64,000 nt of DNA, from contig CAUVYP010001208.1 of the NCBI GenBank assembly GCA_963556195.1, positions 5,332,001 through 5,396,000 of the forward strand, written 5' to 3'. The translations under genes were made by a program, and so were the position numbers. The DNA comes from Sepiola atlantica (Eukaryota > Mollusca > Cephalopoda > Sepiida > Sepiolidae). The notes beneath the pieces are model-generated. The model saw only the letters and a list, made by a program, of their open reading frames with translations. It searched no databases and was not told the DNA's origin. Below, piece after piece: positions 52,517-64,000 of the stretch (position 1 is its first letter; each line of letters opens with the position of its first letter).

Positions 52517-54190
52517 TTAGCGCGTTTTAAAGTTGATATCGCTTTTGTTTATAACTTCCACATTTATTCGAATTGTGCAACGAAGTTTTGCACAGATTAG
52601 CGGAGTCACATGTTCTACTGAAGTACCAAGTTTCAGAAGTGCAGCTCTTGTACTGCCGGAGATATGTCGATACAAACTGAATACGCAAAACATCAACAAA
52701 ATTTAGCGCGTTTTAAAGTTGATATCGCTTTTGTTTATAACTTCCACATTTATTCGAATTGTGCAACGAAACTTTGCACAGATTAGCGGAGTCACATTTT
52801 CTACTGAAGTACCAAGTTTCAGAAGTGCAGCTCTTGTACTGCCGGAGATATGTCGATACAAACTGAATACGCAAAACATCAACAAAATTTAGCGCGTTTG
52901 AAAGTTGATATCGCTTTTGTTTATAACTTCACCATTCTTTAGAATTGTGCAACGAAACTTTGCAGAGATAAGCGGAGTCACATGCTCTACTGAAGTACCA
53001 AGTTTCAGAAGTGCAGCTCTTTTACTGCCGGAGATATGTCGATACAAACTGAATACGCAAAACATCGACAAAATTTAGCGCGTTTTAAAGTTGATATCGC
53101 TTTTGTTTATAACTTCCACATTTATTCGAATTGTGCAACGAAACTTTGTAGACAGTCGCAGATAGGCCTTTTCTACTGAAGTACCAAGTTTCAGAAGTGC
53201 AGCTCTTGTACTGCCGGAGATATGTCGATACAAACTGAATACGCAAAACATCAACAAAATTTAGCGCGTTTTAAAGTTGATATCGCTTTTGTTTATAACT
53301 TCCACATTTATTCGAATTGTGAAACGAAACTTTACAGACCGTCGCGGAGACACACGTTCTACTGAAGTACCAAGTTTCAGAAGTGCAGCTCTTGTACTGC
53401 CGGAGATATGTCGATACAAACTGAATACGCAAAACATCAACAAAATTTAGCGCGTTTTAAAGTTGATATCGCTTTTGTTTATAACTTCCACATTTATTCG
53501 AATTGTGCAACGAAACTTTGCACAGATTAGCGGAGTCACATTTCCTACTGAAGTACCAAGTTTCAGAAGTGCAGCTCTTGTACTGCCGGAGATATGTCGA
53601 TCCAAACTGAATACGCAAAACATCAACAAAATTTAGCGCGTTTGAAAGTTGATATCGCTTTTGTTTATAACTTCCACATTTATTCGAATTGTGCAACGAA
53701 ACTTTGCAGACAGTCGCGGAGACACATGTTCTACTGAAGTACCCAGTTTCAGAAGTGCAGCTCTTGTACTGCCGGAGATATGTCGATACAAACTGAATAC
53801 GCAAAACATCGACAAAATTTAGCGCGTTTTAAAGTTGATATCGCTTTTGTTTATAACTTCCACATTTATTCGAATTGTGCAACGAAACTTTGCACAGATT
53901 AGCGGAGTCACATTTTCTACTGAAGTACTAAGTTTCAGAAGTGCAGCTCTTGTACTGCCGGAGATATGTCGATACAAACTGAATACGCAAAACATCGACA
54001 AAATTTAGCGCGTTTTAAAGTTGATATCGCTTTTGTTTATAACTTCCACATTTATTCGAATTGTGCAACGAAACTTTGCACAGATTAGCGGAGTCACATT
54101 TTCTACTGAAGTACCAAGTTTCAGAAGTGCAGCTCTTGTACTGCCGGAGATATGTCGATACAAACTGAATACGCAAAACATCAACAAAAT
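52517..54190 (+). repeat. 9-mer HOR (1674 bp), copy 1
   Basis: The order is H-B-E-C-F-B-A-S-B. Markers are acgaagttttgc in H, a recombinant E (gtttgaaag edge, gctctac, cttttactg), gtcgcagatagg in C, cacatttcctactg and gatccaaac in B, and gtacccagtttc in A. Copy 2 follows at 54191 with the same markers. Confidence 0.92.
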
Positions 54191-55864
54191 TTAGCGCGTT
54201 TTAAAGTTGATATCGCTTTTGTTTATAACTTCCACATTTATTCGAATTGTGCAACGAAGTTTTGCACAGATTAGCGGAGTCACATGTTCTACTGAAGTAC
54301 CAAGTTTCAGAAGTGCAGCTCTTGTACTGCCGGAGATATGTCGATACAAACTGAATACGCAAAACATCAACAAAATTTAGCGCGTTTTAAAGTTGATATC
54401 GCTTTTGTTTATAACTTCCACATTTATTCGAATTGTGCAACGAAACTTTGCACAGATTAGCGGAGTCACATTTTCTACTGAAGTACCAAGTTTCAGAAGT
54501 GCAGCTCTTGTACTGCCGGAGATATGTCGATACAAACTGAATACGCAAAACATCAACAAAATTTAGCGCGTTTGAAAGTTGATATCGCTTTTGTTTATAA
54601 CTTCACCATTCTTTAGAATTGTGCAACGAAACTTTGCAGAGATAAGCGGAGTCACATGCTCTACTGAAGTACCAAGTTTCAGAAGTGCAGCTCTTTTACT
54701 GCCGGAGATATGTCGATACAAACTGAATACGCAAAACATCGACAAAATTTAGCGCGTTTTAAAGTTGATATCGCTTTTGTTTATAACTTCCACATTTATT
54801 CGAATTGTGCAACGAAACTTTGTAGACAGTCGCAGATAGGCCTTTTCTACTGAAGTACCAAGTTTCAGAAGTGCAGCTCTTGTACTGCCGGAGATATGTC
54901 GATACAAACTGAATACGCAAAACATCAACAAAATTTAGCGCGTTTTAAAGTTGATATCGCTTTTGTTTATAACTTCCACATTTATTCGAATTGTGAAACG
55001 AAACTTTACAGACCGTCGCGGAGACACACGTTCTACTGAAGTACCAAGTTTCAGAAGTGCAGCTCTTGTACTGCCGGAGATATGTCGATACAAACTGAAT
55101 ACGCAAAACATCAACAAAATTTAGCGCGTTTTAAAGTTGATATCGCTTTTGTTTATAACTTCCACATTTATTCGAATTGTGCAACGAAACTTTGCACAGA
55201 TTAGCGGAGTCACATTTCCTACTGAAGTACCAAGTTTCAGAAGTGCAGCTCTTGTACTGCCGGAGATATGTCGATCCAAACTGAATACGCAAAACATCAA
55301 CAAAATTTAGCGCGTTTGAAAGTTGATATCGCTTTTGTTTATAACTTCCACATTTATTCGAATTGTGCAACGAAACTTTGCAGACAGTCGCGGAGACACA
55401 TGTTCTACTGAAGTACCCAGTTTCAGAAGTGCAGCTCTTGTACTGCCGGAGATATGTCGATACAAACTGAATACGCAAAACATCGACAAAATTTAGCGCG
55501 TTTTAAAGTTGATATCGCTTTTGTTTATAACTTCCACATTTATTCGAATTGTGCAACGAAACTTTGCACAGATTAGCGGAGTCACATTTTCTACTGAAGT
55601 ACTAAGTTTCAGAAGTGCAGCTCTTGTACTGCCGGAGATATGTCGATACAAACTGAATACGCAAAACATCGACAAAATTTAGCGCGTTTTAAAGTTGATA
55701 TCGCTTTTGTTTATAACTTCCACATTTATTCGAATTGTGCAACGAAACTTTGCACAGATTAGCGGAGTCACATTTTCTACTGAAGTACCAAGTTTCAGAA
55801 GTGCAGCTCTTGTACTGCCGGAGATATGTCGATACAAACTGAATACGCAAAACATCAACAAAAT
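54191..55864 (+). repeat. 9-mer HOR (1674 bp), copy 2
   Basis: Repeats 52517-54190 monomer by monomer with the same private markers. The pattern then leaves the 9-mer for C-K-H-B. Confidence 0.92.
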
Positions 55865-58800
55865 TTAGCGCGTTTTAAAGTTGATATCGCTTTTGTTTAT
55901 AACTTTCACATTTATTCGAATTGTGCAACGAAACTTTGCAGACAGTCGCGGATAGGCCTTTTCTACTGAAGTACCAAGTTTCAGAAGTGCAGCTCTTGTA
56001 CTGCCGGAGATATGTCGATACAAACTGAATACGCAAAACATCAACAAAATTTAGCGCGTTTTAAAGTTGATATCGCTTTTGTTTATAACTTCCACATTTA
56101 TTCGAATTGTGCAACGAAACTTTGCAGACAGTCGCGGAGACACATGTTCTACTGAAGTACCAAGTTTCAGAAGTGCAGCTCTTGTACTGCCGGAGATATG
56201 TCGATACAAACTGAATACGCAAAACATCGACAAAATTTAGCGCGTTTTAAAGTTGATATCGCTTTTGTTTATAACTTCCACATTTATTCGAATTGTGCAA
56301 CGAAACTTTGCACAGATTAGCGGAGTCACATGTTCTACTGAAGTACCAAGTTTCAGAAGTGCAGCTCTTGTACTGCCGGAGATATGTCGATACAAACCGA
56401 ATACGCAAAACATCAACAAAATTTAGCGCGTTTTAAAGTTGATATCGCTTTTGTTTATAACTTCCACATTTATTCGAATTGTGCAACGAAACTTTGCACA
56501 GATTAGCGGAGTCACATTTTCTACTGAAGTACCAAGTTTCAGAAGTGCAGCTCTTGTACTGCCGGAGATATGTCGATACAAACTGAATACGCAAAACATC
56601 AACAAAATTTAGCGCGTTTTAAAGTTGATATCGCTTTTGTTTATAACTTAACCATTCTTTAGAATTGTGCAACGAAACTTTGCAGAGATAAGCGGAGTCA
56701 CATGCTCTACTGAAGTACCAAGTTTCAGAAGTGCAGCTCTTTTACTGCCGGAGATATGTCGATACTAACTGAATACGCAAAACATCGACAAAATTTAGCG
56801 CGTTTTAAAGTTGATATCGCTTTTGTTTTTAACTTCCACATTTATTCGAATTGTGCAACGAAACTTTGTAGACAGTCGCAGATAGGCCTTTTCTACTGAA
56901 GTACCAAGTTTCAGAAGTGCAGCTCTTGTACTGCCGGAGATATGTCGATACAAACTGAATACGCAAAACATCAACAAAATTTAGCGCGTTTTAAAGTTGA
57001 TATCGCTTTTGTTTATAACTTCCACATTTATTCGAATTGTGAAACGAAACTTTACAGACCGTCGCGGAGACACACGTTCTACTGAAGTACCAAGTTTCAG
57101 AAGTGCAGCTCTTGTACTGCCGGAGATATGTCGATACAAACTGAATACGCAAAACATCAACAAAATTTAGCGCGTGTTAAAGTTGATATCGCTTTTGTTT
57201 ATAACTTCCACATTTATTCGAATTGTGCAACGAAACTTTGCACAGATTAGCGGAGTCACATTTTCTACTGAAGTACCAAGTTTCAGAAGTGCAGCTCTTG
57301 TACTGCCGGAGATATGTCGATCCAAACTGAATACGCAAAACATCAACAAAATTTAGCGCGTTTGAAAGTTGATATCGCTTTTGTTTATACTTTCCACATT
57401 TATTCGAATTGTGCAACGAAACTTTGCAGACAGTCGCGGAGACACATGTTCTACTGAAGTACCCAGTTTCAGAAGTGCAGCTCTTGTACTGCCGGAGATA
57501 TGTCGATACAAACTGAATACGCAAAACATCGACAAAATTTAGCGCGTTTTAAAGTTGATATCGCTTTTGTTTATAACTTCCACATTTATTCGAATTGTGC
57601 AACGAAACTTTGCACAGATTAGCGGAGTCACATTTTCTGCTGAAGTACTAAGTTTCAGAAGTGCAGCTCTTGTACTGCCGGAGATATGTCGATACAAACT
57701 GAATACGCAAAACATCGACAAAATTTAGCGCGTTTTAAAGTTGATATCGCTTTTGTTTATAACTTCCACATTTATTCGAATTGTGCAACGAAACTTTGCA
57801 CAGATTAGCGGAGTCACATTTTCTACTGAAGTACCAAGTTTCAGAAGTGCAGCTCTTGTACTGCCGGAGATATGTCGATACAAACTGAATACGCAAAACA
57901 TCAACAAAATTTAGCGCGTTTTAAAGTTGATATCGCTTTTGTTTATAACTTCCACATTTATTCGAATTGTGCAACGAAACTTTGCAGACAGTCGCGAATA
58001 GGCCTTTTCTACTGAAGTACCAAGTTTCAGAAGTGCAGCTCTTGTACTGCCGGAGATATGTCGATACAAACTGAATACGCAAAACATCAACAAAATTTAG
58101 CGCGTTTTAAAGTTGATATCGCTTTTGTTTATAACTTCCACATTTATTCGAATTGTGCAACGAAACTTTGCAGACAGTCGCGGAGACACATGTTCTACTG
58201 AAGTACCAAGTTTCCGAAGTGCAGCTCTTGTACTGCCGGAGATATGTCGATACAAACTGAATACGCAAAACATGAACAAAATTTAGCGCGTTTTAAAGTT
58301 GATATCGCTTTTGTTTATAACTTCCACATTTATTCGAATTGTGCAACGAAACTTTGCACAGATTAGCGGAGTCACATGTTCTACTGAAGTACCAAGTTTC
58401 AGAAGTGCAGCTCTTGTACTGCCGGAGATATGTCGATACAAACCGAATACGCAAAACATCAACAAAATTTAGCGCGTTTTAAAGTTGATATCGCTTTTGT
58501 TTATAACTTCCACATTTATTCGAATTGTGCAACGAAACTTTGCACAGATTAGCGGAGTCACATGTTCTACTGAAGTACCAAGTTTCAGAAGTGCAGCTCT
58601 TGTACTGCCGGAGATATGTCGATACAAACTGAATACGCAAAACATCAACAAAATTTAGCGCGTTTGCAAGTTGATATCGCTTTTGTTTATAACTTCCACA
58701 TTTATTCGAATTGTGCAACGAAACTTTGCAGACAGTCGCGGAGACACATGTTCTACTGAAGTACCAAGTTTCAGAAGTGCAGCTCTTGTACTACCGGAGA

Positions 58801-59026
58801 TATGTCGATACAAACTGAATACGCAAAACATCAACAAAATTTAGCGCGTTTTAAAGTTGATATCGCTTTTGTTTATAACTTCCACATTTATTCGAATTGT
58901 GCAACGAAACTTTGCAGAGATAAGCGGAGTCACATGTTCTACTGAAGTACCAAGTTTCAGAAGTGCAGCTCTTGTACTGCCGGAGATATGTCGATACAAA
59001 CTGAATACGCAAACTATCAACAAAAT
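55865..59026 (+). repeat. 11-mer-spaced block, older relative of the 9-mer
   Basis: The order is C-K-H-B-E-C-F-B-A-S-B-C-K-H-H-A-H. The E at 56609 (cttaaccattc, gatactaac) is followed by C(gcagatagg)-F-B(gatccaaac)-A(gtacccag)-S-B, as in the 9-mer, but 2046 bp (11 monomers) after the 54563 E. C, K and H at 55865-56422 recur at 57911-58468, also 2046 bp on. The last H (58841) has an E-like box (agagataag) but a consensus ccacatttattcg, so it is an E/H recombinant. Confidence 0.8.
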
Positions 59027-61072
59027 TTAGTGCGATTTAAAGTTGATATCGCTTTTGTTTATAACTTCACCATTCTTTAGAATTGTGCAACGAAACTTTG
59101 CAGAGATAAGCGGAGTCACATGCTCTACTGAAGTACTAAGTTTCAGAAGTGCAGCTCTTGTACTGCCGGAGATATGTCGATACAAACTGAATACGCAAAA
59201 CATCGACAAAATTTAGCGCGTTTTAAAGTTGATATCGCTTTTGTTTATAACTTCCACATCTATTCGAATTGTGCAACGAAACTTTGCACAGATTAGCGGA
59301 GTCACATTTTCTACTGAAGTACCAAGTTTCAGAAGTGCAGCTCTTGTACTGCCAGAGATATGTCGATACAAACTGAATACGCAAAACATCAACAAAATTT
59401 AGCGCGTTTTAAAGTTGATATCGCTTTTGTTTATAACTTCCAGATTTATTCGAATTGTGCAACGAAACTTTGCAGACAGTAGCGGATAGGCCTTTTCTAC
59501 TGAAGTACCAAGTTTCAGAAGTGCAGCTCTTGTACTGGCGGAGATATGTCGATACAAACTGAATACGCAAAACATCAACAAAATTTAGCGCGTTTTAAAG
59601 TTGATATCGCTTTTGTTTATAACTTCCACATTTATTCGAATTGTGCAACGAAACTTTGCAGACAGTCGCGGAGACACATGTTCTACTGAAGTACCAAGTT
59701 TCAGAAGTGCAGCTCTTGTACTGCCGGAGATATCTCGATACAAACTGAATACGCAAAACATCAACAAAATTTAGCGCGTTTTAAAGTTGATATCGCTTTT
59801 GTTTATAACTTCCACATTTATTCGAATTGTGCAACGAAACTTTGCAGACAGTCGCGGAGACACATGTTCTACTGAAGTACCAAGTTTCAGAAGTGCAGCT
59901 CTTGTACTGCCAAAGATATGTCGATACAAACTGAATACGCAAAACATCAACAAAATTTAGCGCGTTTTAAAGTTGATATCGCTTTTGCTTATAACTTCCA
60001 CATTTATTCGAATTGTGAAACGAAACTTTGCAGACCGTCGCGGAGACACACGTTCTACTGAAGTACCAAGTTTCAGAAGTGCAGCTCTTGTACTGCCGGA
60101 GATATGTCGATACAAACTGAATACGCAAAACATCAACAAAATTTAGCGCGTTTTAAAGTTGATATCGCTTTTGTTTATAACTTCCACATTTATTCGAATT
60201 GTGCAACGAAACTTTGCAGACAGTCGCGGATAGGCCTTTTCTACTGAAGTACGAAGTTTCAGAAGTGCAGCTCTTGTACTGCCGGAGATATGTCGATACA
60301 AACTGAATACGCAAAACATCAACAAAATTTAGCGCGTTTTAAAGTTGATATCGCTTTTGTTTATAACTTCCACATTTATTCGAATTGTGCAACGAAACTT
60401 TGCAGAGAGTCGCGGAGACACATGTTCTACTGAAGTACCAAGTTTCAGAAGTGCAGCTCTTGTACTGCCGGAGATATGTCGATACAAACTGAATACGCAA
60501 AACATCAACAAAATTTAGCGCGTTTTAAAGTTGATATCGCTTTTGTTTATAACTTCCACATTTATTCGAATTGTGCAACGAAACTTTGCACAGATTAGCG
60601 GAGTCACATGTTCTACTGAAGTACCAAGTTTCAGAAGTGCAGCTCTTGTACTGCCGGAGATATGTCGATACAAACCGAATACGCAAAACATCAACAAAAT
60701 TTAGCGCGTTTTAAAGTTGATATCGCTTTTGTTTATAACTTCCACATTTATTCGAATTGTGCAACGAAACTTTGCACAGATTAGCGGAGTCACATTTTCT
60801 ACTGAAGTACCAAGTTTCAGAAGTGCAGCTCTTGTACTGCCGGAGATATGTCGATACAAACTGAATACGCAAAACATCAACAAAATTTAGCGCGTTTGCA
60901 AGTTTATATCGCTTTTGTTTATAACTTCCACATTTATTCGAATTGTGCAACGAAACTTTGCAGACAGTCGCGGAGACACATGTTCTACTGAAGTACCAAG
61001 TTTCAGAAGTGCAGCTCTTGTACTACCGGAGATATGTCGATACAAACTGAATACGCAAAACATCAACAAAAT
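59027..61072 (+). repeat. 11-mer HOR (2046 bp), copy 1
   Basis: The order is E-B-C-K-K-F-C-K-H-B-A. Markers are acatctattcg in B, ttccagattt in C, gatatctcg in the first K, ctgccaaag in the second K, gtacgaagtttc in the second C, gagagtcgcgg in the third K, and gtttgcaag in A. Copy 1 alone has gccagagat, agtagcgg and ctggcgg changes. Confidence 0.9.
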
Positions 61073-63118
61073 TTAGTGCGATTTAAAGTTGATATCGCTT
61101 TTGTTTATAACTTCCACATTCTTTAGAATTGTGCAACGAAACTTTGCAGAGATGAGCGGAGTCACATGCTCTACTGAAGTACTAAGTTTCAGAAGTGCAG
61201 CTCTTGTACTGCCGGAGATATGTCGATACAAACTGAATACGCAAAACATCGACAAAATTTAGCGCGTTTTAAAGTTGATATCGCTTTTGTTTATAACTTC
61301 CACATCTATTCGAATTGTGCAACGAAACTTTGCACAGATTAGCGGAGTCACATTTTCTACTGAAGTACCAAGTTTCAGAAGTGCAGCTCTTGTACTGCCG
61401 GAGATATGTCGATACAAACTGAATACGCAAAACATCAACAAAATTTAGCGCGTTTTAAAGTTGATATCGCTTTTGTTTATAACTTCCAGATTTATTCGAA
61501 TTGTGCAACGAAACTTTGCAGACAGTCGCGGATAGGCCTTTTCTACTGAAGTACCAAGTTTCAGAAGTGCAGCTCTTGTACTGCCGGAGATATGTCGATA
61601 CAAACTGAATACGCAAAACATCAACAAAATTTAGCGCGTTTTAAAGTTGATATCGCTTTTGTTTATAACTTCCACATTTATTCGAATTGTGCAACGAAAC
61701 TTTGCAGACAGTCGCGGAGACACATGTTCTACTGAAGTACCAAGTTTCAGAAGTGCAGCTCTTGTACTGCCGGAGATATCTCGATACAAACTGAATACGC
61801 AAAACATCAACAAAATTTAGCGCGTTTTAAAGTTGATATCGCTTTTGTTTATAACTTCCACATTTATTCGAATTGTGCAACGAAACTTTGCAGACAGTCG
61901 CGGAGACACATGTTCTACTGAAGTACCAAGTTTCAGAAGTGCAGCTCTTGTACTGCCAAAGATATGTCGATACAAACTGAATACGCAAAACATCAACAAA
62001 ATTTAGCGCGTTTTAAAGTTGATATCGCTTTTGCTTATAACTTCCACATTTATTCGAATTGTGAAACGAAACTTTGCAGACCGTCGCGGAGACACACGTT
62101 CTACTGAAGTACCAAGTTTCAGAAGTGCAGCTCTTGTACTGCCGGAGATATGTCGATACAAACTGAATACGCAAAACATCAACAAAATTTAGCGCGTTTT
62201 AAAGTTGATATCGCTTTTGTTTATAACTTCCACATTTATTCGAATTGTGCAACGAAACTTTGCAGACAGTCGCGGATAGGCCTTTTCTACTGAAGTACGA
62301 AGTTTCAGAAGTGCAGCTCTTGTACTGCCGGAGATATGTCGATACAAACTGAATACGCAAAACATCAACAAAATTTAGCGCGTTTTAAAGTTGATATCGC
62401 TTTTGTTTATAACTTCCACATTTATTCGAATTGTGCAACGAAACTTTGCAGAGAGTCGCGGAGACACATGTTCTACTGAAGTACCAAGTTTCAGAAGTGC
62501 AGCTCTTGTACTGCCGGAGATATGTCGATACAAACTGAATACGCAAAACATCAACAAAATTTAGCGCGTTTTAAAGTTGATATCGCTTTTGTTTATAACT
62601 TCCACATTTATTCGAATTGTGCAACGAAACTTTGCACAGATTAGCGGAGTCACATGTTCTACTGAAGTACCAAGTTTCAGAAGTGCAGCTCTTGTACTGC
62701 CGGAGATATGTCGATACAAACCGAATACGCAAAACATCAACAAAATTTAGCGCGTTTTAAAGTTGATATCGCTTTTGTTTATAACTTCCACATTTATTCG
62801 AATTGTGCAACGAAACTTTGCACAGATTAGCGGAGTCACATTTTCTACTGAAGTACCAAGTTTCAGAAGTGCAGCTCTTGTACTGCCGGAGATATGTCGA
62901 TACAAACTGAATACGCAAAACATCAACAAAATTTAGCGCGTTTGCAAGTTTATATCGCTTTTGTTTATAACTTCCACATTTATTCGAATTGTGCAACGAA
63001 ACTTTGCAGACAGTCGCGGAGACACATGTTCTACTGAAGTACCAAGTTTCAGAAGTGCAGCTCTTGTACTACCGGAGATATGTCGATACAAACTGAATAC
63101 GCAAAACATCAACAAAAT
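61073..63118 (+). repeat. 11-mer HOR (2046 bp), copy 2
   Basis: Same order and markers as copy 1. Its E differs: positions 41-57 read ccacattctttag, half consensus and half E, and the box reads agatgagcgg. The same E form starts the next copy at 63119. Confidence 0.9.
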
Positions 63119-63676
63119 TTAGTGCGATTTAAAGTTGATATCGCTTTTGTTTATAACTTCCACATTCTTTAGAATTGTGCAACGAAACTTTGCAGAGATG
63201 AGCGGAGTCACATGCTCTACTGAAGTACTAAGTTTCAGAAGTGCAGCTCTTGTACTGCCGGAGATATGTCGATACAAACTGAATACGCAAAACATCGACA
63301 AAATTTAGCGCGTTTTAAAGTTGATATCGCTTTTGTTTATAACTTCCACATCTATTCGAATTGTGCAACGAAACTTTGCACAGATTAGCGGAGTCACATT
63401 TTCTACTGAAGTACCAAGTTTCAGAAGTGCAGCTCTTGTACTGCCGGAGATATGTCGATACAAACTGAATACGCAAAACATCAACAAAATTTAGCGCGTT
63501 TTAAAGTTGATATCGCTTTTGTTTATAACTTCCAGATTTATTCGAATTGTGCAACGAAACTTTGCAGACAGTCGCGGATAGGCCTTTTCTACTGAAGTAC
63601 CAAGTTTCAGAAGTGCAGCTCTTGTACTGCCGGAGATATGTCGATACAAACTGAATACGCAAAACATCAACAAAAT
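63119..63676 (+). repeat. 11-mer HOR, truncated copy 3 (E-B-C)
   Basis: The E, B and C of the 11-mer are present with the same markers (agatgagcgg, acatctattcg, ttccagattt). The next monomer, at 63677, is an A and not the expected K with gatatctcg, so the pattern switches at about 63,670. Confidence 0.88.
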
Positions 63677-64000
63677 TTAGCGCGTTTGAAAGTTGATATC
63701 GCTTTTGTTTATAACTTCCACATTTATTCGAATTGTGCAACGAAACTTTGCAGACAGTCGCGGAGACACATGTTCTACTGAAGTACCAAGTTTCAGAAGT
63801 GCAGCTCTTGTACTGCCGGAGAAATGTCGATACAAACTGAATACGCAAAACATCAACAAAATTTAGCGCGTTTGAAAGTTGATATCGCTTTTGTTTATAA
63901 CTTCCACATTTATTCGAATTGTGCAACGAAACTTTGCAGACAGTCGCGGAGACACATGTTCTACTGAAGTACCAAGTTTCAGAAGTGCAGCTCTTGTACT
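63677..64000 (+). repeat. Right edge: one A monomer and a partial A
   Basis: Two A monomers in a row close the window. The first has gagaaatgtcg in place of gagatatgtcg. The last is cut at cttgtact, inside the hairpin right arm, so the array continues beyond the window. Confidence 0.85.

Larger units (their letters stand above)
1..64000 (+). repeat. 186-bp tandem satellite array, whole window
   Basis: The same 186-bp unit recurs from the first to the last base, always in the same orientation, about 344 times. Landmarks such as the GATATC in gttgatatcgc, the ATTCGAAT palindrome and the ccggagatatg motif recur at 186-bp spacing. The phase of the unit is unchanged from base 1 to about 24,731 and then moves back by one base at five places only (about 24,731, 37,564, 43,455, 47,546 and 49,777). 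No transposon, gene or unique spacer interrupts it, and neither array edge is present. The consensus has 37 C and 35 G in 186 bp, and 10 CpG. Known biology: arrays of near-nucleosome-length monomers with higher-order order and few insertions are typical of centromeric or pericentromeric heterochromatin. The centromeric role is inference. Confidence 0.98.

Noticed and set aside
1..64000. CRISPR array
   Set aside because: The period is regular, but the whole 186-bp unit is repeated without unique spacers, and there are no cas genes or leader.
1..64000. rDNA spacer, tRNA or 5S cluster
   Set aside because: No rRNA, tRNA or Pol III A/B-box pattern is recognisable in the monomer, and all bases are accounted for by the satellite.
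1..64000. Strict dimeric P/Q alternation as in some alpha-satellite arrays
   Set aside because: The order of box states includes runs such as Q-Q-Q and P-P in most cycles, so there is no simple two-monomer period.
1..64000. Bacterial or phage origin of the sequence
   Set aside because: No coding density, ribosome-binding sites or operons. Tens of kilobases of pure tandem satellite with HOR structure is characteristic of eukaryotic heterochromatin.

Overview
The whole window is one uninterrupted satellite DNA array. A 186-bp monomer (about 39% G+C) is repeated head to tail about 344 times, always in the same orientation. There is no gene, RNA gene, transposon, CRISPR array or unique sequence. 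Both window edges cut through a monomer, so the array continues on both sides. The length is extraordinarily uniform: the monomer phase moves only five times in 64 kb, each time by one missing base. This is eukaryotic constitutive heterochromatin, plausibly a centromeric or pericentromeric core, because the unit is near nucleosome-repeat length, it has higher-order repeat (HOR) structure and it contains no mobile elements. CpG is not depleted (10 per consensus monomer, about 7 expected from base composition), which favours a lightly methylated genome such as an invertebrate. I cannot name the species.

Monomers fall into a small set of types set mainly by a box of about 24 bp at monomer positions 76-99 (position 1 is the first t of tttagcgcg). 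The P box starts agacagtcgcgg and the Q box starts acagattagcgg. Type letters used below: A = P box with TTGAAA at the left edge; K = P box with TTTAAA; B = Q box ending attttc; H = Q box ending atgttc; S = Q box followed by gtactaag; C = P-like box with ataggcc; D = P-like box with ggaggcacatt; E = agagataagcgg box plus a changed stretch at positions 41-57; F = agaccgtcgcgg box with acacgttc.

Layout: 1-7695, loosely ordered 15-mer and 10-mer arrangements; 7696-14019, E-B-D-H-C based 12-mer and 15-mer; 14020-15218, short transition; 15219-28051 and 28052-40884, two apparently identical 12,833-bp copies (69 monomers minus 1 bp) in direct tandem, each holding nested 12-mer and 10-mer duplications; 41360-51772, a 22-monomer block and a second copy expanded to 34 monomers by an extra 12-mer; 52517-55864, a 9-mer in two copies; 55865-63676, an 11-mer (2046-bp) regime; 63677-64000, A-type monomers. 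The array therefore records layered unequal exchange at scales from one monomer to 69 monomers. The joins whose position I could resolve are in monomer register, and one (28052-28129) can be placed to within 78 bp.

Nothing here encodes a convincing protein. Because 186 is divisible by three, short open frames recur once per monomer, and I treat them as a by-product of the repeat. The features with most biological promise are the two-state P/Q box, the divergent E monomers, a recurrent imperfect hairpin and the very recent 12.8-kb duplication.
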